Assembly: GCA_902547215.1 (NCBI GenBank)
Contig: CACCNI010000006.1
Coordinates: forward strand, 1 to 40,486
Direction: 5' to 3'
DNA: 40,486 nt
DNA from: an uncultured Pelagibacteraceae bacterium
GTDB taxonomy: Bacteria > Pseudomonadota > Alphaproteobacteria > Pelagibacterales > Pelagibacteraceae
Positions 16,281 to 26,575 of this stretch are shown here, in pieces. The notes below the pieces were generated by a model, which saw nothing but the letters and a program-made list of their open reading frames with translations, did no database searches and had not been told where the DNA came from. Both the position numbers and the translations under genes were made by a program. Every line of letters starts with the position of its first letter. The stretch's first letter is position 1.

Positions 16281-18140
16281 TTAACTTTCTAAAAAGCTTT
16301 TCAGTTGCTTGGATCTACTTGGGTGTTTAAGCTTTCTTAGGGCCTTTGCTTCAATTTGTCTAATACGTTCTCTAGTCACTGAAAATTGCAAACCTACCTC
16401 TTCTAAGGTGTGATCTGTATTCATTCCAACACCAAATCTCATTCTCAATACTCTTTCTTCTCTAGGAGTTAAAGTAGATAGAATTTTAGTTGTAGCTTCA
16501 CTTAAATTTGATTTTATAGCTTGTTCCAAGGGAGCTAAAGCTTTAGTATCCTCAATAAAATCTCCTAAGCTACTGTCCTCTTCGTCTCCAACCGGTTTTT
16601 CCAATGAGACTGGTTCTTTTGATATTTTTAATACTTTTCTTACCTTCTCTAGAGGCATTCTAAGTTTTTTTGCAAGTTCCTCTGGTGTTGCTTCACGACC
16701 AAATTCGCTAAGTATAAGTCTTTGTGTTCTAACTATTTTATTTATGGTTTCTATCATATGCACAGGTATTCTGATTGTCCTTGCTTGATCTGCAATTGAT
16801 CTTGTAATTGCTTGCCTGATCCACCATGTTGCATAAGTAGAAAATTTGTAGCCTCTTCTATATTCAAATTTATCGACAGCTTTCATCAAACCAATATTTC
16901 CCTCTTGAATTAAGTCTAAAAATTGTAATCCTCTATTGGTGTATTTTTTTGCAATTGAGATTACTAATCTCAAATTAGCCTCTACCATTTCTTTCTTTGC
17001 AATTCTAGACTCCTTTTCTCCTTTTTGAACTCTACTAACCAACTTTTTAAAATCTGTTACACTTATACCAAGTTTATGGCTAATCTCTGTTAGTCTGTTT
17101 CTAATATTTTTAAATTCGTCTTTATTTTTTTGAAAAAAAGATTTCCAAATTTGATTTGTGCTTAAAAAATTTTTTAAATTAGGATTTATTTCATTTCCAA
17201 CATAAAATTTAATAAATTCATCTCTTGGAATCTTGTTATCAACCGCCAAACGTAATAAATTTCCTTCTAAAGAAACAATTTTTTTATTTTCAGAATAATG
17301 TCTTTGTACAAGGCTTTCCAGCACGGAGGGAGATAATTGTAAAGATTTAATATTTTCTAATATCTCTGAAACAATTTTCTGATAGCTCTTTTCTTTTGAA
17401 TTAGTGAAATCAGAGTTGTTTAAGACACAATCTAATTTCTCTTTTTGATATTTAATAAGCTTAGAGTAATCTTTTGTAAGTTTATTAACAGTTTCTAAAA
17501 TCTTCGGTTTAATTTCACTTTCCATTGCTGCAAGTGTTGGATTAAATTCATCTTCCTCTACTTCTTGTTGAGTTTGATCGCTTTTTTCATCTTTAGAAAT
17601 TTTTTCACTTTTATCTTTTTTATCTTCATCTTTTTTTCCCTTTAAGTCTTGGGATGAATTTTCCTCTTCCATGTAATTTGTATCAATATCAATAATCTCC
17701 CTAACTAAAATTTCATCTTTTTGTAATTTTTCATTCCATTCAAATAATTGAAGGGCAGTTATTGGGCTTTGGGATAGGGCGTTCAACATTACATCTTTTC
17801 CAGCTTCTATTCGTTTTGCAATTGCTATTTCTCCCTCCCTGGAAAGAAGCTCAACTCCTCCCATCTCTCTCAAGTACATTCTTATTGGATCATCACTTTT
17901 TTCAATTGTTTTTGGCTCCTCTTTATTATTTGAATCCCTTTTTTTTAAAGCTTTAAAATCTGATTTCTTTTCTACTAATGAAATTTTTTCGTCTAAGATA
18001 TGCAAAAATGCTTGAGCAAGATTTTCACCTGATAAGTTTCTTTTCCCTAACGACTTATTCAATTCGTCATGGGTTATAAATCCTCTATGGATCCCACGAC
18101 CCATCAGTCTTGCAAACGATTTTGTAATTATTCTTTCCAC
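16281..18140 (-). CDS. rpoD: RNA polymerase primary sigma factor (RpoD)
   Basis: The housekeeping sigma-70 directs RNA polymerase to most promoters. Region 1.1 is at residues about 5-60 ([11 protein letters not shown]), region 1.2 begins at [11 protein letters not shown] (84-94), and the non-conserved region has a highly charged Lys/Asp/Glu insert near 160-195. Region 2 is at 386-455 ([47 protein letters not shown]). Region 3 follows, with region 4 at about 556-615 ([30 protein letters not shown]). The start is GTG at 18140. The length of 619 aa is normal. It follows dnaG after 68 bases in the classic dnaG-rpoD order. Confidence 0.98.
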   Translation of the reverse strand: MERIITKSFARLMGRGIHRGFITHDELNKSLGKRNLSGENLAQAFLHILDEKISLVEKKSDFKALKKRDSNNKEEPKTIEKSDDPIRMYLREMGGVELLSREGEIAIAKRIEAGKDVMLNALSQSPITALQLFEWNEKLQKDEILVREIIDIDTNYMEEENSSQDLKGKKDEDKKDKSEKISKDEKSDQTQQEVEEDEFNPTLAAMESEIKPKILETVNKLTKDYSKLIKYQKEKLDCVLNNSDFTNSKEKSYQKIVSEILENIKSLQLSPSVLESLVQRHYSENKKIVSLEGNLLRLAVDNKIPRDEFIKFYVGNEINPNLKNFLSTNQIWKSFFQKNKDEFKNIRNRLTEISHKLGISVTDFKKLVSRVQKGEKESRIAKKEMVEANLRLVISIAKKYTNRGLQFLDLIQEGNIGLMKAVDKFEYRRGYKFSTYATWWIRQAITRSIADQARTIRIPVHMIETINKIVRTQRLILSEFGREATPEELAKKLRMPLEKVRKVLKISKEPVSLEKPVGDEEDSSLGDFIEDTKALAPLEQAIKSNLSEATTKILSTLTPREERVLRMRFGVGMNTDHTLEEVGLQFSVTRERIRQIEAKALRKLKHPSRSKQLKSFLES

Positions 18141-18208
18141 AATTTATATTATTCGGAGAACTCTATATAATAGCTATTTTAAAAAAATCCACGAAAAATT
18201 TTGCTTTA

Positions 18209-19978
18209 TTAATTAATATTTTGCTCTTTTTTCAGCCTATTAATTTCATCAAAAGTGTTTTGATTAAAATCTTCTGCAAATTTTGATTCTAGTTCTTGAA
18301 TTCTAAGTTCTAAATCATGAGTCTTGAGTTCATTCTTAATATCATTAAAAATCTCTACGATCTTACTTTCGTCTTTATCATTCTTATGGACTATATGTTT
18401 GATATTTGCATATTTTTCAATTTGATCTAAAAGTTGATTATCAACTTGCAAATCATCAAGATTTCCATTCTTTATACACTCCAAAATTTGATCAAAAATT
18501 AATCCATTCTCTTTTTTAAAAAATTTAATATTTTCCAGTAAATCTGGTCTTTGGTAGAAAAAATTTAAGTTATTTATCATTATATAAATTAGACAAAATT
18601 CTTTTATATCAACTGACGAAAAAATTTCGGTATCTTTAAATAGTTTTTTTGTTTTATCTAGTGGCTTATTAAAACTAATAAACGGTTTATTTGAATTTTT
18701 GAAAACTGTCCCTGGAGAATATTTTGCTAGGCTTTCTAAAAAATATCCTAATATATATTTTTTAACTACATTGTCTTTAACAGAATTTGCTATGCCTTTT
18801 AATTTTTTTTCAAGAGAGGCAAGTGCAGAGGGAGATGAAGAATTTTCTTTTTTATAATGCTCAAATATCAATTTATGAACTGGGATTTTATTATTTTTAT
18901 AAAAATCCAAGAATTCATTTTTTCCTTTTTTTTCCACAAATGTATCTGGGTCTTCACCATCAGGGAGAAATAAAAAATATATTTGTTTATCTGGCAGTAC
19001 GCTCTTAATTGAATTTTCTGCTGCTCTAATAGCAGCTTTATATCCACTTTCATCACCGTCAAAGCAAATTACAATATTATCAAAAAACTGGGTTACCATA
19101 TAAATTTGTTTGTCAGTCAACGCAGTTCCTAAATTTGCAATACAATTTTCTATTTGAAATTTGCTTAAACCTATTACATCCATATAGCCCTCAACCAAAA
19201 AAACTTCATCGAACTTATGAGAAATTTTTCTTACTCTATCTAAGTTATATAAATTATTTCCTTTCCTAAAAAAATTTGTTTCTGGAGAATTTATATATTT
19301 TGCGTATTTATTTTTTGTGTCAATTATTCTTCCACCAAAAGCCATTGGTTTACCTGATAAAGAATTTATTGGAAAAATTATTCTGTTCCTAAATCTTTCA
19401 ACATATATTTTTTTATTTTCATCATGAAAGAATAATCCTGACTCATTTAAAATTTTAACGTCATAATTTTTGCTTAATTTTTCGTAAATGCTTGAATTGA
19501 AGTTAACAAATCCAATCTTAAATTCTTTGATAATTGAATTATCGATTTTTCTTTTTTTTAAATAATCTAAAGCAATCTTTGAAGTAGGATTATTTAATAA
19601 TTCATTGTGATAATAATCAGCATAGTCTGAATATATACTGGTGTACTCATTCCACTCTTTTTCTCTTTGCTCATCAACTTTAGAAAACCTATATGGTGCC
19701 ATTCCAGCTAAGTTAGCTAAAAATTTTACTGCTTCGCCAAATTTAAAGTTTTGCATTTTCATTACAAAATCAAAAATATTTCCATGTTCTGAAGTGCTAA
19801 AACAATGATAAAAACCCTTTTCATCATTTACTGTGAAAGAGGGAGTTTTTTCATTCTTAAAAGGTGACAGTCCCACAAACTCTTTTCCTCTTTTTTTTAA
19901 TGACACGTGTTTTGAGACAACTGTAGAAACTTTTAGTCTAATTTTAATTTCATCAAGATACTCTTTTGGATATTTCAT
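18209..19978 (-). CDS. dnaG: DNA primase DnaG with degenerate zinc finger
   Basis: DnaG makes RNA primers for replication at the fork. The 589-aa protein has the N-terminal CHC2-type domain (residues 1-100), the catalytic Toprim domain (roughly 255-340, with LVEGYMDVIG and CFDGDESGYKAA), and a helical C-terminal helicase-interaction region. The zinc site is broken: where most DnaG proteins have CPFH and CFGC, this one has SPFK (38-41) and CFST (59-62), so only C59 is left of the four ligands. The surrounding NEKTPSFTVNDEKGFYH is intact, so the fold and DNA contact surface are likely kept without metal. The start overlaps the yqeY stop as ATGA. Confidence 0.96.
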   Translation of the reverse strand: MKYPKEYLDEIKIRLKVSTVVSKHVSLKKRGKEFVGLSPFKNEKTPSFTVNDEKGFYHCFSTSEHGNIFDFVMKMQNFKFGEAVKFLANLAGMAPYRFSKVDEQREKEWNEYTSIYSDYADYYHNELLNNPTSKIALDYLKKRKIDNSIIKEFKIGFVNFNSSIYEKLSKNYDVKILNESGLFFHDENKKIYVERFRNRIIFPINSLSGKPMAFGGRIIDTKNKYAKYINSPETNFFRKGNNLYNLDRVRKISHKFDEVFLVEGYMDVIGLSKFQIENCIANLGTALTDKQIYMVTQFFDNIVICFDGDESGYKAAIRAAENSIKSVLPDKQIYFLFLPDGEDPDTFVEKKGKNEFLDFYKNNKIPVHKLIFEHYKKENSSSPSALASLEKKLKGIANSVKDNVVKKYILGYFLESLAKYSPGTVFKNSNKPFISFNKPLDKTKKLFKDTEIFSSVDIKEFCLIYIMINNLNFFYQRPDLLENIKFFKKENGLIFDQILECIKNGNLDDLQVDNQLLDQIEKYANIKHIVHKNDKDESKIVEIFNDIKNELKTHDLELRIQELESKFAEDFNQNTFDEINRLKKEQNIN

Positions 19979-20439
19979 TGTTTATTTAACAGTTCCTTCA
20001 ACATTGATCCAGCTTTAGAAAAATCTATGCTATCAGAATAATTCTTTTTCAACTCACCCATTACTTTGCCCATGTCCTTAATACTTTGGGCTCCAACTTT
20101 TAAAATTACTTCTGAACATATTTTTTTAGTCTCCTCTTCGCTTAGTTGTTTAGGTAAGTATGTTGATAACAAATCTATTTCACCTTGTTCTATTTTTAAC
20201 AAATCCTCTCTCTTATTTTTTTTGTAAATTTCAACTGATTCGTTTCTTTGTTTGATCATTTTTTTTAAAAGTTTTTTTATATCCTCATCGTCTGTCTCTT
20301 TCTTATTAGGGCCTGACCTATTAGAAATATCCAGATCTTTTATACCAGACAGAATTAACCTGTAAGTTGATATCTTGTTTTTATCTTTCGATTTTAGAGC
20401 AGTTTTATACTCGTCGTTAATTTTTTCTTTAATGGACAT
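19975..20439 (-). CDS. yqeY: GatB/YqeY domain protein
   Basis: A 154-aa helical protein of the YqeY family, related to the tail domain of the GatB amidotransferase subunit. The function is uncertain; a tRNA-linked role is suspected from the homology. The family pattern is clear: an N-terminal KDKNKISTYRLILSGIKD, IKKLLKKMIKQRNESVEIY, then EIDLLSTYLPKQLSEEE and a C-terminal IKDMGKVMGELKKNY. It is translationally coupled to dnaG by ATGA and heads the yqeY-dnaG-rpoD run, an arrangement conserved in many alphaproteobacteria. Its start is 125 bases from the divergent carA gene. Confidence 0.93.
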   Translation of the reverse strand: MSIKEKINDEYKTALKSKDKNKISTYRLILSGIKDLDISNRSGPNKKETDDEDIKKLLKKMIKQRNESVEIYKKNKREDLLKIEQGEIDLLSTYLPKQLSEEETKKICSEVILKVGAQSIKDMGKVMGELKKNYSDSIDFSKAGSMLKELLNKQ

Positions 20440-20514
20440 TTTTATCTAACTTAACTTAAAGATTTTTTCTTAAAAGAAAAATTGTTTTTTTTTTTAAATT
20501 TTGTATTAGTTCAG

Positions 20515-20543
20515 TTGCTTAACTCGAGCTTTTATTGTATTAA
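20515..20543 (+). promoter_or_regulatory. Candidate carA promoter
   Basis: TTGCTT (20515-20520) and TATTAA (20538-20543) are 17 bases apart, with the carA start codon at 20565, so the leader would be about 15 bases. Two palindromic elements overlap the spacer and the start site (see the separate entry). Confidence 0.45.
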
Positions 20544-20548
20544 CCTTT

Positions 20549-20560
20549 AACTCATGAGTT
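20549..20560. repeat. 12-bp perfect palindrome in the yqeY-carA gap
   Basis: AACTCATGAGTT is a perfect inverted repeat just before the carA start. A related element, AACTCGAGCT at 20521-20530, shares its left half (TTAACTC, 28 bases upstream) and contains the perfect CTCGAG. They could be an operator pair; nothing here identifies a binding protein. Confidence 0.4.
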
Positions 20561-20564
20561 GTAA

Positions 20565-21758
20565 TTGAACAAAAAACAAAAAGTAAACTCAAAAAAAAAA
20601 TCAAATTTCAGTCCGGGTATTTTAGTTCTTGAAAATAAATCAATTTTTAATGGAATTGGTATTGGTTATGAAGGTACTGCTACAGGAGAAGTTTGTTTTA
20701 ATACTTCAATAACCGGTTACCAAGAAATAATCTCAGATCCCTCTTATGCGGGACAAATTATTAATTTTACCTTTCCCCACATTGGTAATGTTGGAACCAA
20801 TAAACAAGATAATGAATCTGAAAAAGTCTGGACTAGAGGTGTGATTTTCAATTCAGAAATAACTAATCCCTCAAACTACAGATCATTAATTGAGTTAGAT
20901 TTGTGGCTTAAAAAAAATAAAATCGTTGGTTTAACTGGTTTAGACACTAGAAGCTTAACAAATTTTATTCGAGATAAAGGCGCCCCAAAAGGAACTATTT
21001 CTCATAAAAAAAACGGAGTTTTCCCATTAAAAAAACTTATTAATACAACTCTTAAATGGCCGGGTCTTAACGGTCTAGATTTAGCAAAGATTGTGTCTAC
21101 TAAAAATAAATTTAAATGGAAAGGGCTTAAGACATGGACAAAAGAAGATGGTTTTAAAAAGATTAAAAAAAAGAAATTTAGAGTAGTTGCAATTGATTAT
21201 GGAATTAAAACAAACATTTTAAGATACTTTTCAAATTTTTATTGTGATGTAATAGTTGTGCCGTGTGATGCTTCAGCTGAATATATCATGACACTTAAAC
21301 CAAGTGGAATTTTTTTGTCAAATGGCCCTGGTGATCCTGCGGCGACAGGCAAATATGCAATAAAAATTATAAAAAATCTTATAAAAGAAGGTTTGCCAAT
21401 TTTTGGAATTTGTCTTGGGCATCAATTATTAGCTCTTGCTCTAGGTGGTAAAACAAAAAAAATGAAGCTTGGACATAGGGGCGCGAACCATCCTGTTAAA
21501 AATCTTAAAGATAATAAAGTTGAAATAACTAGTCAAAATCATGGATTTGAAGTAACCAAAAATAATTTGCCATCTAAAATTGAAATCACACACAGATCTT
21601 TATTTGATAATAGTATTGAGGGTATCAAGTTAAAAAATAAACCAGTTTTTTCAGTTCAGTACCACCCTGAGTCAAACCCTGGGCCTCAAGACAGTCAATA
21701 TTTATTTAGTAACTTTATTATGGAAGTAAAAAAATATGCCAAAAAGAAAAGACATTAA
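20565..21758 (+). CDS. carA: Carbamoyl-phosphate synthase small subunit
   Basis: CarA releases ammonia from glutamine and channels it to CarB to make carbamoyl phosphate for arginine and pyrimidines. The N-terminal CarA-specific domain starts at [13 protein letters not shown] and includes [22 protein letters not shown]. The C-terminal class I amidotransferase has SNGPGDP, the nucleophile Cys in [16 protein letters not shown], and the His-Glu pair in [11 protein letters not shown]. The length of 397 aa is typical. The start must be TTG at 20565: it directly follows an in-frame stop, and no other ATG, GTG or TTG precedes the conserved domain. The lysine-rich first 13 residues are an extension. 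Its 3' end overlaps carB by 23 bases. Confidence 0.97.
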   Translation: MNKKQKVNSKKKSNFSPGILVLENKSIFNGIGIGYEGTATGEVCFNTSITGYQEIISDPSYAGQIINFTFPHIGNVGTNKQDNESEKVWTRGVIFNSEITNPSNYRSLIELDLWLKKNKIVGLTGLDTRSLTNFIRDKGAPKGTISHKKNGVFPLKKLINTTLKWPGLNGLDLAKIVSTKNKFKWKGLKTWTKEDGFKKIKKKKFRVVAIDYGIKTNILRYFSNFYCDVIVVPCDASAEYIMTLKPSGIFLSNGPGDPAATGKYAIKIIKNLIKEGLPIFGICLGHQLLALALGGKTKKMKLGHRGANHPVKNLKDNKVEITSQNHGFEVTKNNLPSKIEITHRSLFDNSIEGIKLKNKPVFSVQYHPESNPGPQDSQYLFSNFIMEVKKYAKKKRH

Positions 21759-24700
21759 AAAAATTTTGGTAATTGGTGCTGGTCCAATCATTATAGGTCA
21801 AGCATGTGAGTTTGATTACTCTGGAACTCAAGCATGTAAAGCACTTAAGGATGAAGGCTATAAAGTTGTTTTAGTCAATTCAAATCCTGCAACAATAATG
21901 ACAGATCCTGAAGTTGCAGATCAAACATACATTGAACCAATTTCCATAGAAGTCCTCGAAGAAATAATTAAGAAAGAAAAACCTAATGCTATTCTTCCTA
22001 CAATGGGTGGTCAAACAGCATTGAATCTAGCTTTGAAAGCAGAAAAAAATGGATTGTTAAAAAAATATAAGATTGAGTTAATTGGGGCAAATTCTAAAGC
22101 AATTGCTAACGCAGAGGATAGAAAAAGATTTAGAAAAAATATGTCAGACATTGGTATTGATCTTCCAAAATCTGAGATACTAAATAATTTTAAGAATGCA
22201 TCAAAGTGTTTAAAAAAAATTGGATTACCAGCGATCATAAGACCTTCATTTACCTTAGGTGGACTTGGAGGCGGAATAGCAAGAACAAAGAAAGACTTTT
22301 TTAAGATTGTAAAGGGTGGACTTCACGAGTCTCCTCAAAACCAAGTGCTCGTAGAAGAATGCCTTGATGGTTGGAAAGAATTTGAAATGGAGGTCGTTAG
22401 AGATAAAAATGATAATTGTATAATAGTTTGCTCAATTGAAAATATAGATCCAATGGGAATACATACGGGTGACTCCGTTACAATAGCTCCTGCGTTAACA
22501 CTAACAGATAAGGAGTATCAGGTGATGAGAAACGCTTCGATTGCATGTTTAAGAAAAATTGGTGTTGAAACTGGAGGTTCAAATGTTCAGTTCGCAATTA
22601 ATCCAAAAAATGGAAGAATGGTAATTATTGAGATGAATCCTCGAGTATCTCGGTCATCTGCTTTAGCATCAAAGGCAACAGGTTTTCCAATCGCAAAAGT
22701 CGCAGCAAAACTTGCTGTTGGATACACCTTAGACGAACTTCAAAATGAAATTACAAAAGTTACTCCAGCATCATTTGAACCAACTATAGATTATGTAGTC
22801 ACGAAAATACCAAGATTTACTTTTGAAAAGTTTCAAGATACTAAAGCAATTTTGGGCACCTCAATGAGATCAGTTGGGGAAGCAATGGCTATAGGAAGAA
22901 ATTTCAAAGAGTCGTTTCAAAAAGCACTTGTGTCTCTTGAGACAGGGTTGAGTGGACTAGATGACATTTTTAATTTTTCAAAAAAGGAAATAGTTAAAAA
23001 ATTAAGAGAGAACATACCTAACAAATTGTTACTGATTGCGGAGGCTTTTAGAAAGAAAGTTTCTTTAAATAAAATTTATAAGTTATCAAAAGTTGATCCT
23101 TGGTTTTTAAATCAAATTAAAGAAATAGTAGATGACGAAAATAGAATTAAGGTTAATGGTTTACCAAAAAACTATATAGAATTTAATAGAATTAAATCAT
23201 GTGGATTTTCGGATAAAAGGTTATCTAAACTTACAAAATTAAAAGAAGAAGTTGTAAAAAGAAAAAGGAAAGTTTTGAAAGTGGTTCCAGTTTTCAAAAA
23301 AGTTGACACATGTGCTGCGGAATTTAAATCATTTACTCCATATATGTATTCTACATACCAAAGAAATTTTGCTCTAAACTCTGAATGCGAAGCTGACCCA
23401 AGTAATAAAAAAAAGATCATTATATTAGGTGGAGGTCCCAACAGAATTGGTCAAGGTATTGAATTTGACTATTGTTGTTGTCAAGCTAGTTTTTCACTTA
23501 AAGATGCAGGATATGAAACAATAATGATAAACTGTAATCCCGAGACAGTTTCTACCGATTATGACACAAGCGACAGACTTTATTTTGAGCCTTTAATAGA
23601 TGAATATGTGGAAAATATAATTTTAAAAGAAAAATCAAAAGGTAATCTATTAGGTATAATTGCACAATTTGGAGGACAGACTCCTATTAAACTCGCAAAA
23701 TATCTTGATGAAAATAAGTTGCCAATTCTCGGAACTCAATATTCATCAATTGATCTCGCAGAAGATAGAGACAGATTTAGAGATTTATTGATTAAATTAA
23801 ATTTAAAACAAGCAAAAAGTGGAATCGCTAAAAGTTTTAACTCTGCGGTTAAAATAGCTCGTAAAATTGGTCTTCCAGTAGTCGTACGTCCCTCTTATGT
23901 CTTGGGTGGAAGAGCCATGGAAATTGTTCACGATGAAAATCAATTAAAAAAGTTTATTAAACAGGCTTTTGATGCGTCTGAAAATAATCCAATTTTAATC
24001 GATAAGTTTATTGATAATGCAATGGAAGTTGATGTTGATGCGATTGCGGATGGAAAAGATGTTTACGTTGCAGGTATTATGCAACATATAGAAGAAGCAG
24101 GAATACATTCTGGAGACTCTGCCTGCTGTTTACCGCCAGTTTCAATTAAAGAGAACATATTAAAAGAGATAAAGGTTCAAACAAGAAAACTAGCTTTGGC
24201 AATGGGAGTTAAAGGTTTCTTAAACATTCAATTTGCTATTAAAAAAGATAAAATTTTTGTTATAGAGGTGAACCCTCGAGCGAGCAGAACTGTACCATTT
24301 GTCTCAAAAGCTAACGGTATTCCATTGGCAAAGATTGCATCCAGAGTAATGGCAGGAGAAAAACTCTCTAAATTCAATTTAAAATATAAAAAAAATAAAA
24401 GATATGCTGTGAAAGAAGCTGTCTTTCCATTTAATAAGTTTCCAGATAGTGATGTTTTACTTGGTCCTGAAATGAAATCGACTGGTGAAGTTATGGGCTA
24501 TGATGAAGATTTTGGTATGGCAGTAGCAAAGAGTCAAATCGCTGCATCTAATTCTTTACCGATTGGGGGTATGGCATTTCTATCTGTAAAAGACTCGCAC
24601 AAACAAGAAATCATAGGGGTGGCACAAAGATTAAAAAAATTCGGTTTTACAATTTCAGCTACGAAAGGAACTTCAAAAGTTTTAAATAATAATGGTATAA

Positions 24701-24960
24701 AATGCAAAACGATTAACAAGGTAAGTGGTGGTCGACCACATATCGTTGATATTTTAAATTCAAAGAAAATTTCTTTGGTCATTAATACTGGAGGTGGAAA
24801 CAGTGAACATAGAATTGATGATGCAAAAGCTTTAAGAAGAGGGGCATTGGCAAACAAAATCCCTTATTGCACAAACATGTCAACTGCTTATTCTTTTTTA
24901 GAAGCTATTAAATCTCTGAAAACTAAAAAGTTAGGCGTCAAATCTATTCAGGCTATCTAG
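21736..24960 (+). CDS. carB: Carbamoyl-phosphate synthase large subunit
   Basis: CarB builds carbamoyl phosphate from bicarbonate, ammonia and two ATP. The 1074-aa protein shows the internal duplication: the first ATP-grasp half starts [19 protein letters not shown], the second [19 protein letters not shown] near residue 560. Each half has its own ATP-binding loop ([23 protein letters not shown]) and acidic metal residues ([36 protein letters not shown]). The C-terminal MGS-like allosteric domain, about residues 940-1060, ends with [20 protein letters not shown], which suggests the usual ornithine/UMP-type control. It ends with TAG inside a CTAG shared with the stop of the convergent gene. 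Confidence 0.98.
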   Translation: MPKRKDIKKILVIGAGPIIIGQACEFDYSGTQACKALKDEGYKVVLVNSNPATIMTDPEVADQTYIEPISIEVLEEIIKKEKPNAILPTMGGQTALNLALKAEKNGLLKKYKIELIGANSKAIANAEDRKRFRKNMSDIGIDLPKSEILNNFKNASKCLKKIGLPAIIRPSFTLGGLGGGIARTKKDFFKIVKGGLHESPQNQVLVEECLDGWKEFEMEVVRDKNDNCIIVCSIENIDPMGIHTGDSVTIAPALTLTDKEYQVMRNASIACLRKIGVETGGSNVQFAINPKNGRMVIIEMNPRVSRSSALASKATGFPIAKVAAKLAVGYTLDELQNEITKVTPASFEPTIDYVVTKIPRFTFEKFQDTKAILGTSMRSVGEAMAIGRNFKESFQKALVSLETGLSGLDDIFNFSKKEIVKKLRENIPNKLLLIAEAFRKKVSLNKIYKLSKVDPWFLNQIKEIVDDENRIKVNGLPKNYIEFNRIKSCGFSDKRLSKLTKLKEEVVKRKRKVLKVVPVFKKVDTCAAEFKSFTPYMYSTYQRNFALNSECEADPSNKKKIIILGGGPNRIGQGIEFDYCCCQASFSLKDAGYETIMINCNPETVSTDYDTSDRLYFEPLIDEYVENIILKEKSKGNLLGIIAQFGGQTPIKLAKYLDENKLPILGTQYSSIDLAEDRDRFRDLLIKLNLKQAKSGIAKSFNSAVKIARKIGLPVVVRPSYVLGGRAMEIVHDENQLKKFIKQAFDASENNPILIDKFIDNAMEVDVDAIADGKDVYVAGIMQHIEEAGIHSGDSACCLPPVSIKENILKEIKVQTRKLALAMGVKGFLNIQFAIKKDKIFVIEVNPRASRTVPFVSKANGIPLAKIASRVMAGEKLSKFNLKYKKNKRYAVKEAVFPFNKFPDSDVLLGPEMKSTGEVMGYDEDFGMAVAKSQIAASNSLPIGGMAFLSVKDSHKQEIIGVAQRLKKFGFTISATKGTSKVLNNNGIKCKTINKVSGGRPHIVDILNSKKISLVINTGGGNSEHRIDDAKALRRGALANKIPYCTNMSTAYSFLEAIKSLKTKKLGVKSIQAI

Positions 24961-25619
24961 TCGACTTTCCAGTCAGTTTTAAAAGTTACGTAGTTCACTT
25001 GTAGGCATCTTCTCTCTTTACGAATTTCCTTTTTTTCCATACCATGCCATGTACCTGGACCGCTAGTGAAAAAATAACCATAATTATCTTTATAAGGCAT
25101 TGTCTTTACTTTTTTTAGGTCGTTATTGTAAAAGTCAGTCCCTAAGTCTTCACTTTCATTTGTTTTATTAACAAATAGCAAACACGACATTAATTTTTCT
25201 TCAATATCACAATGAGGTTTTAGCCAAAAACCTTTCCTATCACATATGACCTCAACTCTTACATAAGAATTTGACAAATCTTTACCAACAAGTTTAGAAA
25301 CTTTTTCATGAGTTTCCTTGCTCTGAAGCTCTTTAATCAATTTCATTAAGTTTGGGAATTCATTTGAATTATCTTTTGTTATAAAACATCTAAACTTAAG
25401 CGCCTTCCCCCCATGAGATAGCCCTTTTCTAAATTCTGGGGCTCCACCATCAATAGCTCTTGTCCCATCATAATTCAAATCATGTTCAACAGGATTTGCA
25501 ATATCGGCTTTGACTATTTCGTTTATTTGTTCTTCAGTAAGAGGTTTGTCTAATTCCCAATGCAAAAATGGATCTTCAAACTTCTTTGATTTATTTTGTA
25601 AAGAACTTAAAAATGACAT
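24957..25619 (-). CDS. 2-oxoglutarate/Fe(II) oxygenase-like protein
   Basis: A 220-aa protein with the double-stranded beta-helix pattern of Fe(II)/2OG dioxygenases. The HxD motif is in [13 protein letters not shown] (around residues 145-157), a strand pair around GTDFYNN follows, and a distal histidine and arginine occur in [21 protein letters not shown] do not recognise a named subfamily or substrate. The distance from HxD to the distal His (about 60 residues) suits such enzymes. Its ATG overlaps the ELM1-like stop (TAATG), so the pair is probably co-translated; glycan or lipid modification is a guess from that neighbour. Its stop shares CTAG with the carB stop. Confidence 0.7.
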   Translation of the reverse strand: MSFLSSLQNKSKKFEDPFLHWELDKPLTEEQINEIVKADIANPVEHDLNYDGTRAIDGGAPEFRKGLSHGGKALKFRCFITKDNSNEFPNLMKLIKELQSKETHEKVSKLVGKDLSNSYVRVEVICDRKGFWLKPHCDIEEKLMSCLLFVNKTNESEDLGTDFYNNDLKKVKTMPYKDNYGYFFTSGPGTWHGMEKKEIRKERRCLQVNYVTFKTDWKVD

Positions 25620-26554
25620 TACAATTTCTGTTTTATTAAATTTGCAATTCTATTAGTTTCATCAAGTTTTTCATATTTCCATATATCTAAACTATTTTCT
25701 AAATTCTTTATAATATTTAATTTACTAAACAAGTCCCTAAATTGCCTAAACCTGTGGTCATCTCTTTTTGGTGGTATTTGAGCTACATATATTGGTTTTC
25801 CGGTTAAAGCAGCTTCAGAAATCATTGACGTCGAGTCGCAAGTAACTACTAAAAATTTAGCAATTGATAGGCCACTTAAATAAGCTTTTTTGTCAACATT
25901 TTGAATAACAAGATTTTCACTTCCAAAGAATTTATTCGCGTAATCAATGGTGTCAGCTGGAGTTCTCATAGAGGGAATAATAATAATTTGAAGATTATTT
26001 TTTTCTGCTAAATTTTTAATATTTCCAAAAATTTTACTCAAGTTTTTTTTATCGTAATTATAATATTTATTGGGACCTCCTAATACTAGAAGTATTTGTT
26101 GTTTATTTTTATTAATTTTATCAACTAAGTAATTATGATTTTTTTCAATTTCTGTTAAAGTAAGATAGTGTAAAGCACCTTTGGAGCTAATAATGTTCTT
26201 GCCATTCAATCCATCATGCTCAGGTACAATTACATAATCAAAATTTGATAATGAAACTTTAGGATTCTGAATATGAATATTCAAAATTTTTTTAGTCGAA
26301 TTCTTTTTTAGATATAGTGAAGGTATGACGCTTTTTCTTCCACAAGAAATAATCAAATCAATTTCTGGTACTGTGAATTTTTTAAAAAATAAATTTGAAA
26401 TAGGAGTTATTTTTGGGGGAAAAAGTTTTGCAAACATGTTTATTTCAACTTTTTGGTGAGTGTAATCAATGTCCAATGCTTTAGCCAAACCCTCGACTTG
26501 ACTTATCATGCCATGCATTCCCTCTGTTAATAATAACCCTTTTAATTTAGACAT
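25619..26554 (-). CDS. ELM1/GtrOC1-like (DUF1022) protein
   Basis: The 311-aa protein belongs to the family named after plant mitochondrial fission factor ELM1, common in alphaproteobacteria and resembling GT-B glycosyltransferases. Visible elements are TEGMHGMISQVEGLAKAL at the N-terminus, LIISCGRKSVIPSLYLKK, the HIQNPK motif, VIVPEHDGLNGKNII, LVLGGPNKYYNYD, and near the C-terminus VTCDSTSMISEAALTGKPIYV, a donor-site-like pattern. The last part, DDHRFRQFRDLF, is also conserved. The bacterial function is not established; a glycosyl transfer role at the envelope is plausible. Its divergent neighbour trxB starts only 21 bases away. Confidence 0.85.
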   Translation of the reverse strand: MSKLKGLLLTEGMHGMISQVEGLAKALDIDYTHQKVEINMFAKLFPPKITPISNLFFKKFTVPEIDLIISCGRKSVIPSLYLKKNSTKKILNIHIQNPKVSLSNFDYVIVPEHDGLNGKNIISSKGALHYLTLTEIEKNHNYLVDKINKNKQQILLVLGGPNKYYNYDKKNLSKIFGNIKNLAEKNNLQIIIIPSMRTPADTIDYANKFFGSENLVIQNVDKKAYLSGLSIAKFLVVTCDSTSMISEAALTGKPIYVAQIPPKRDDHRFRQFRDLFSKLNIIKNLENSLDIWKYEKLDETNRIANLIKQKL

Positions 26555-26575
26555 AAATTACTATATAGCTTTGAT

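Noticed and set aside
20466..20483. Palindrome TTTTTCTTAAAAGAAAAA near the yqeY start
   Set aside because: Made of A and T runs with a single C/G; expected by chance in this base composition.
24534..24857. A 107-codon minus-strand frame inside carB
   Set aside because: Lies fully within the conserved MGS-like domain of carB with no independent support.
24957..24985. A hairpin terminator after carB (GACT, TTCC loop, AGTC, then AGTTTT)
   Set aside because: The stem is only 4 bp with a weak T tract; too short to call a terminator.
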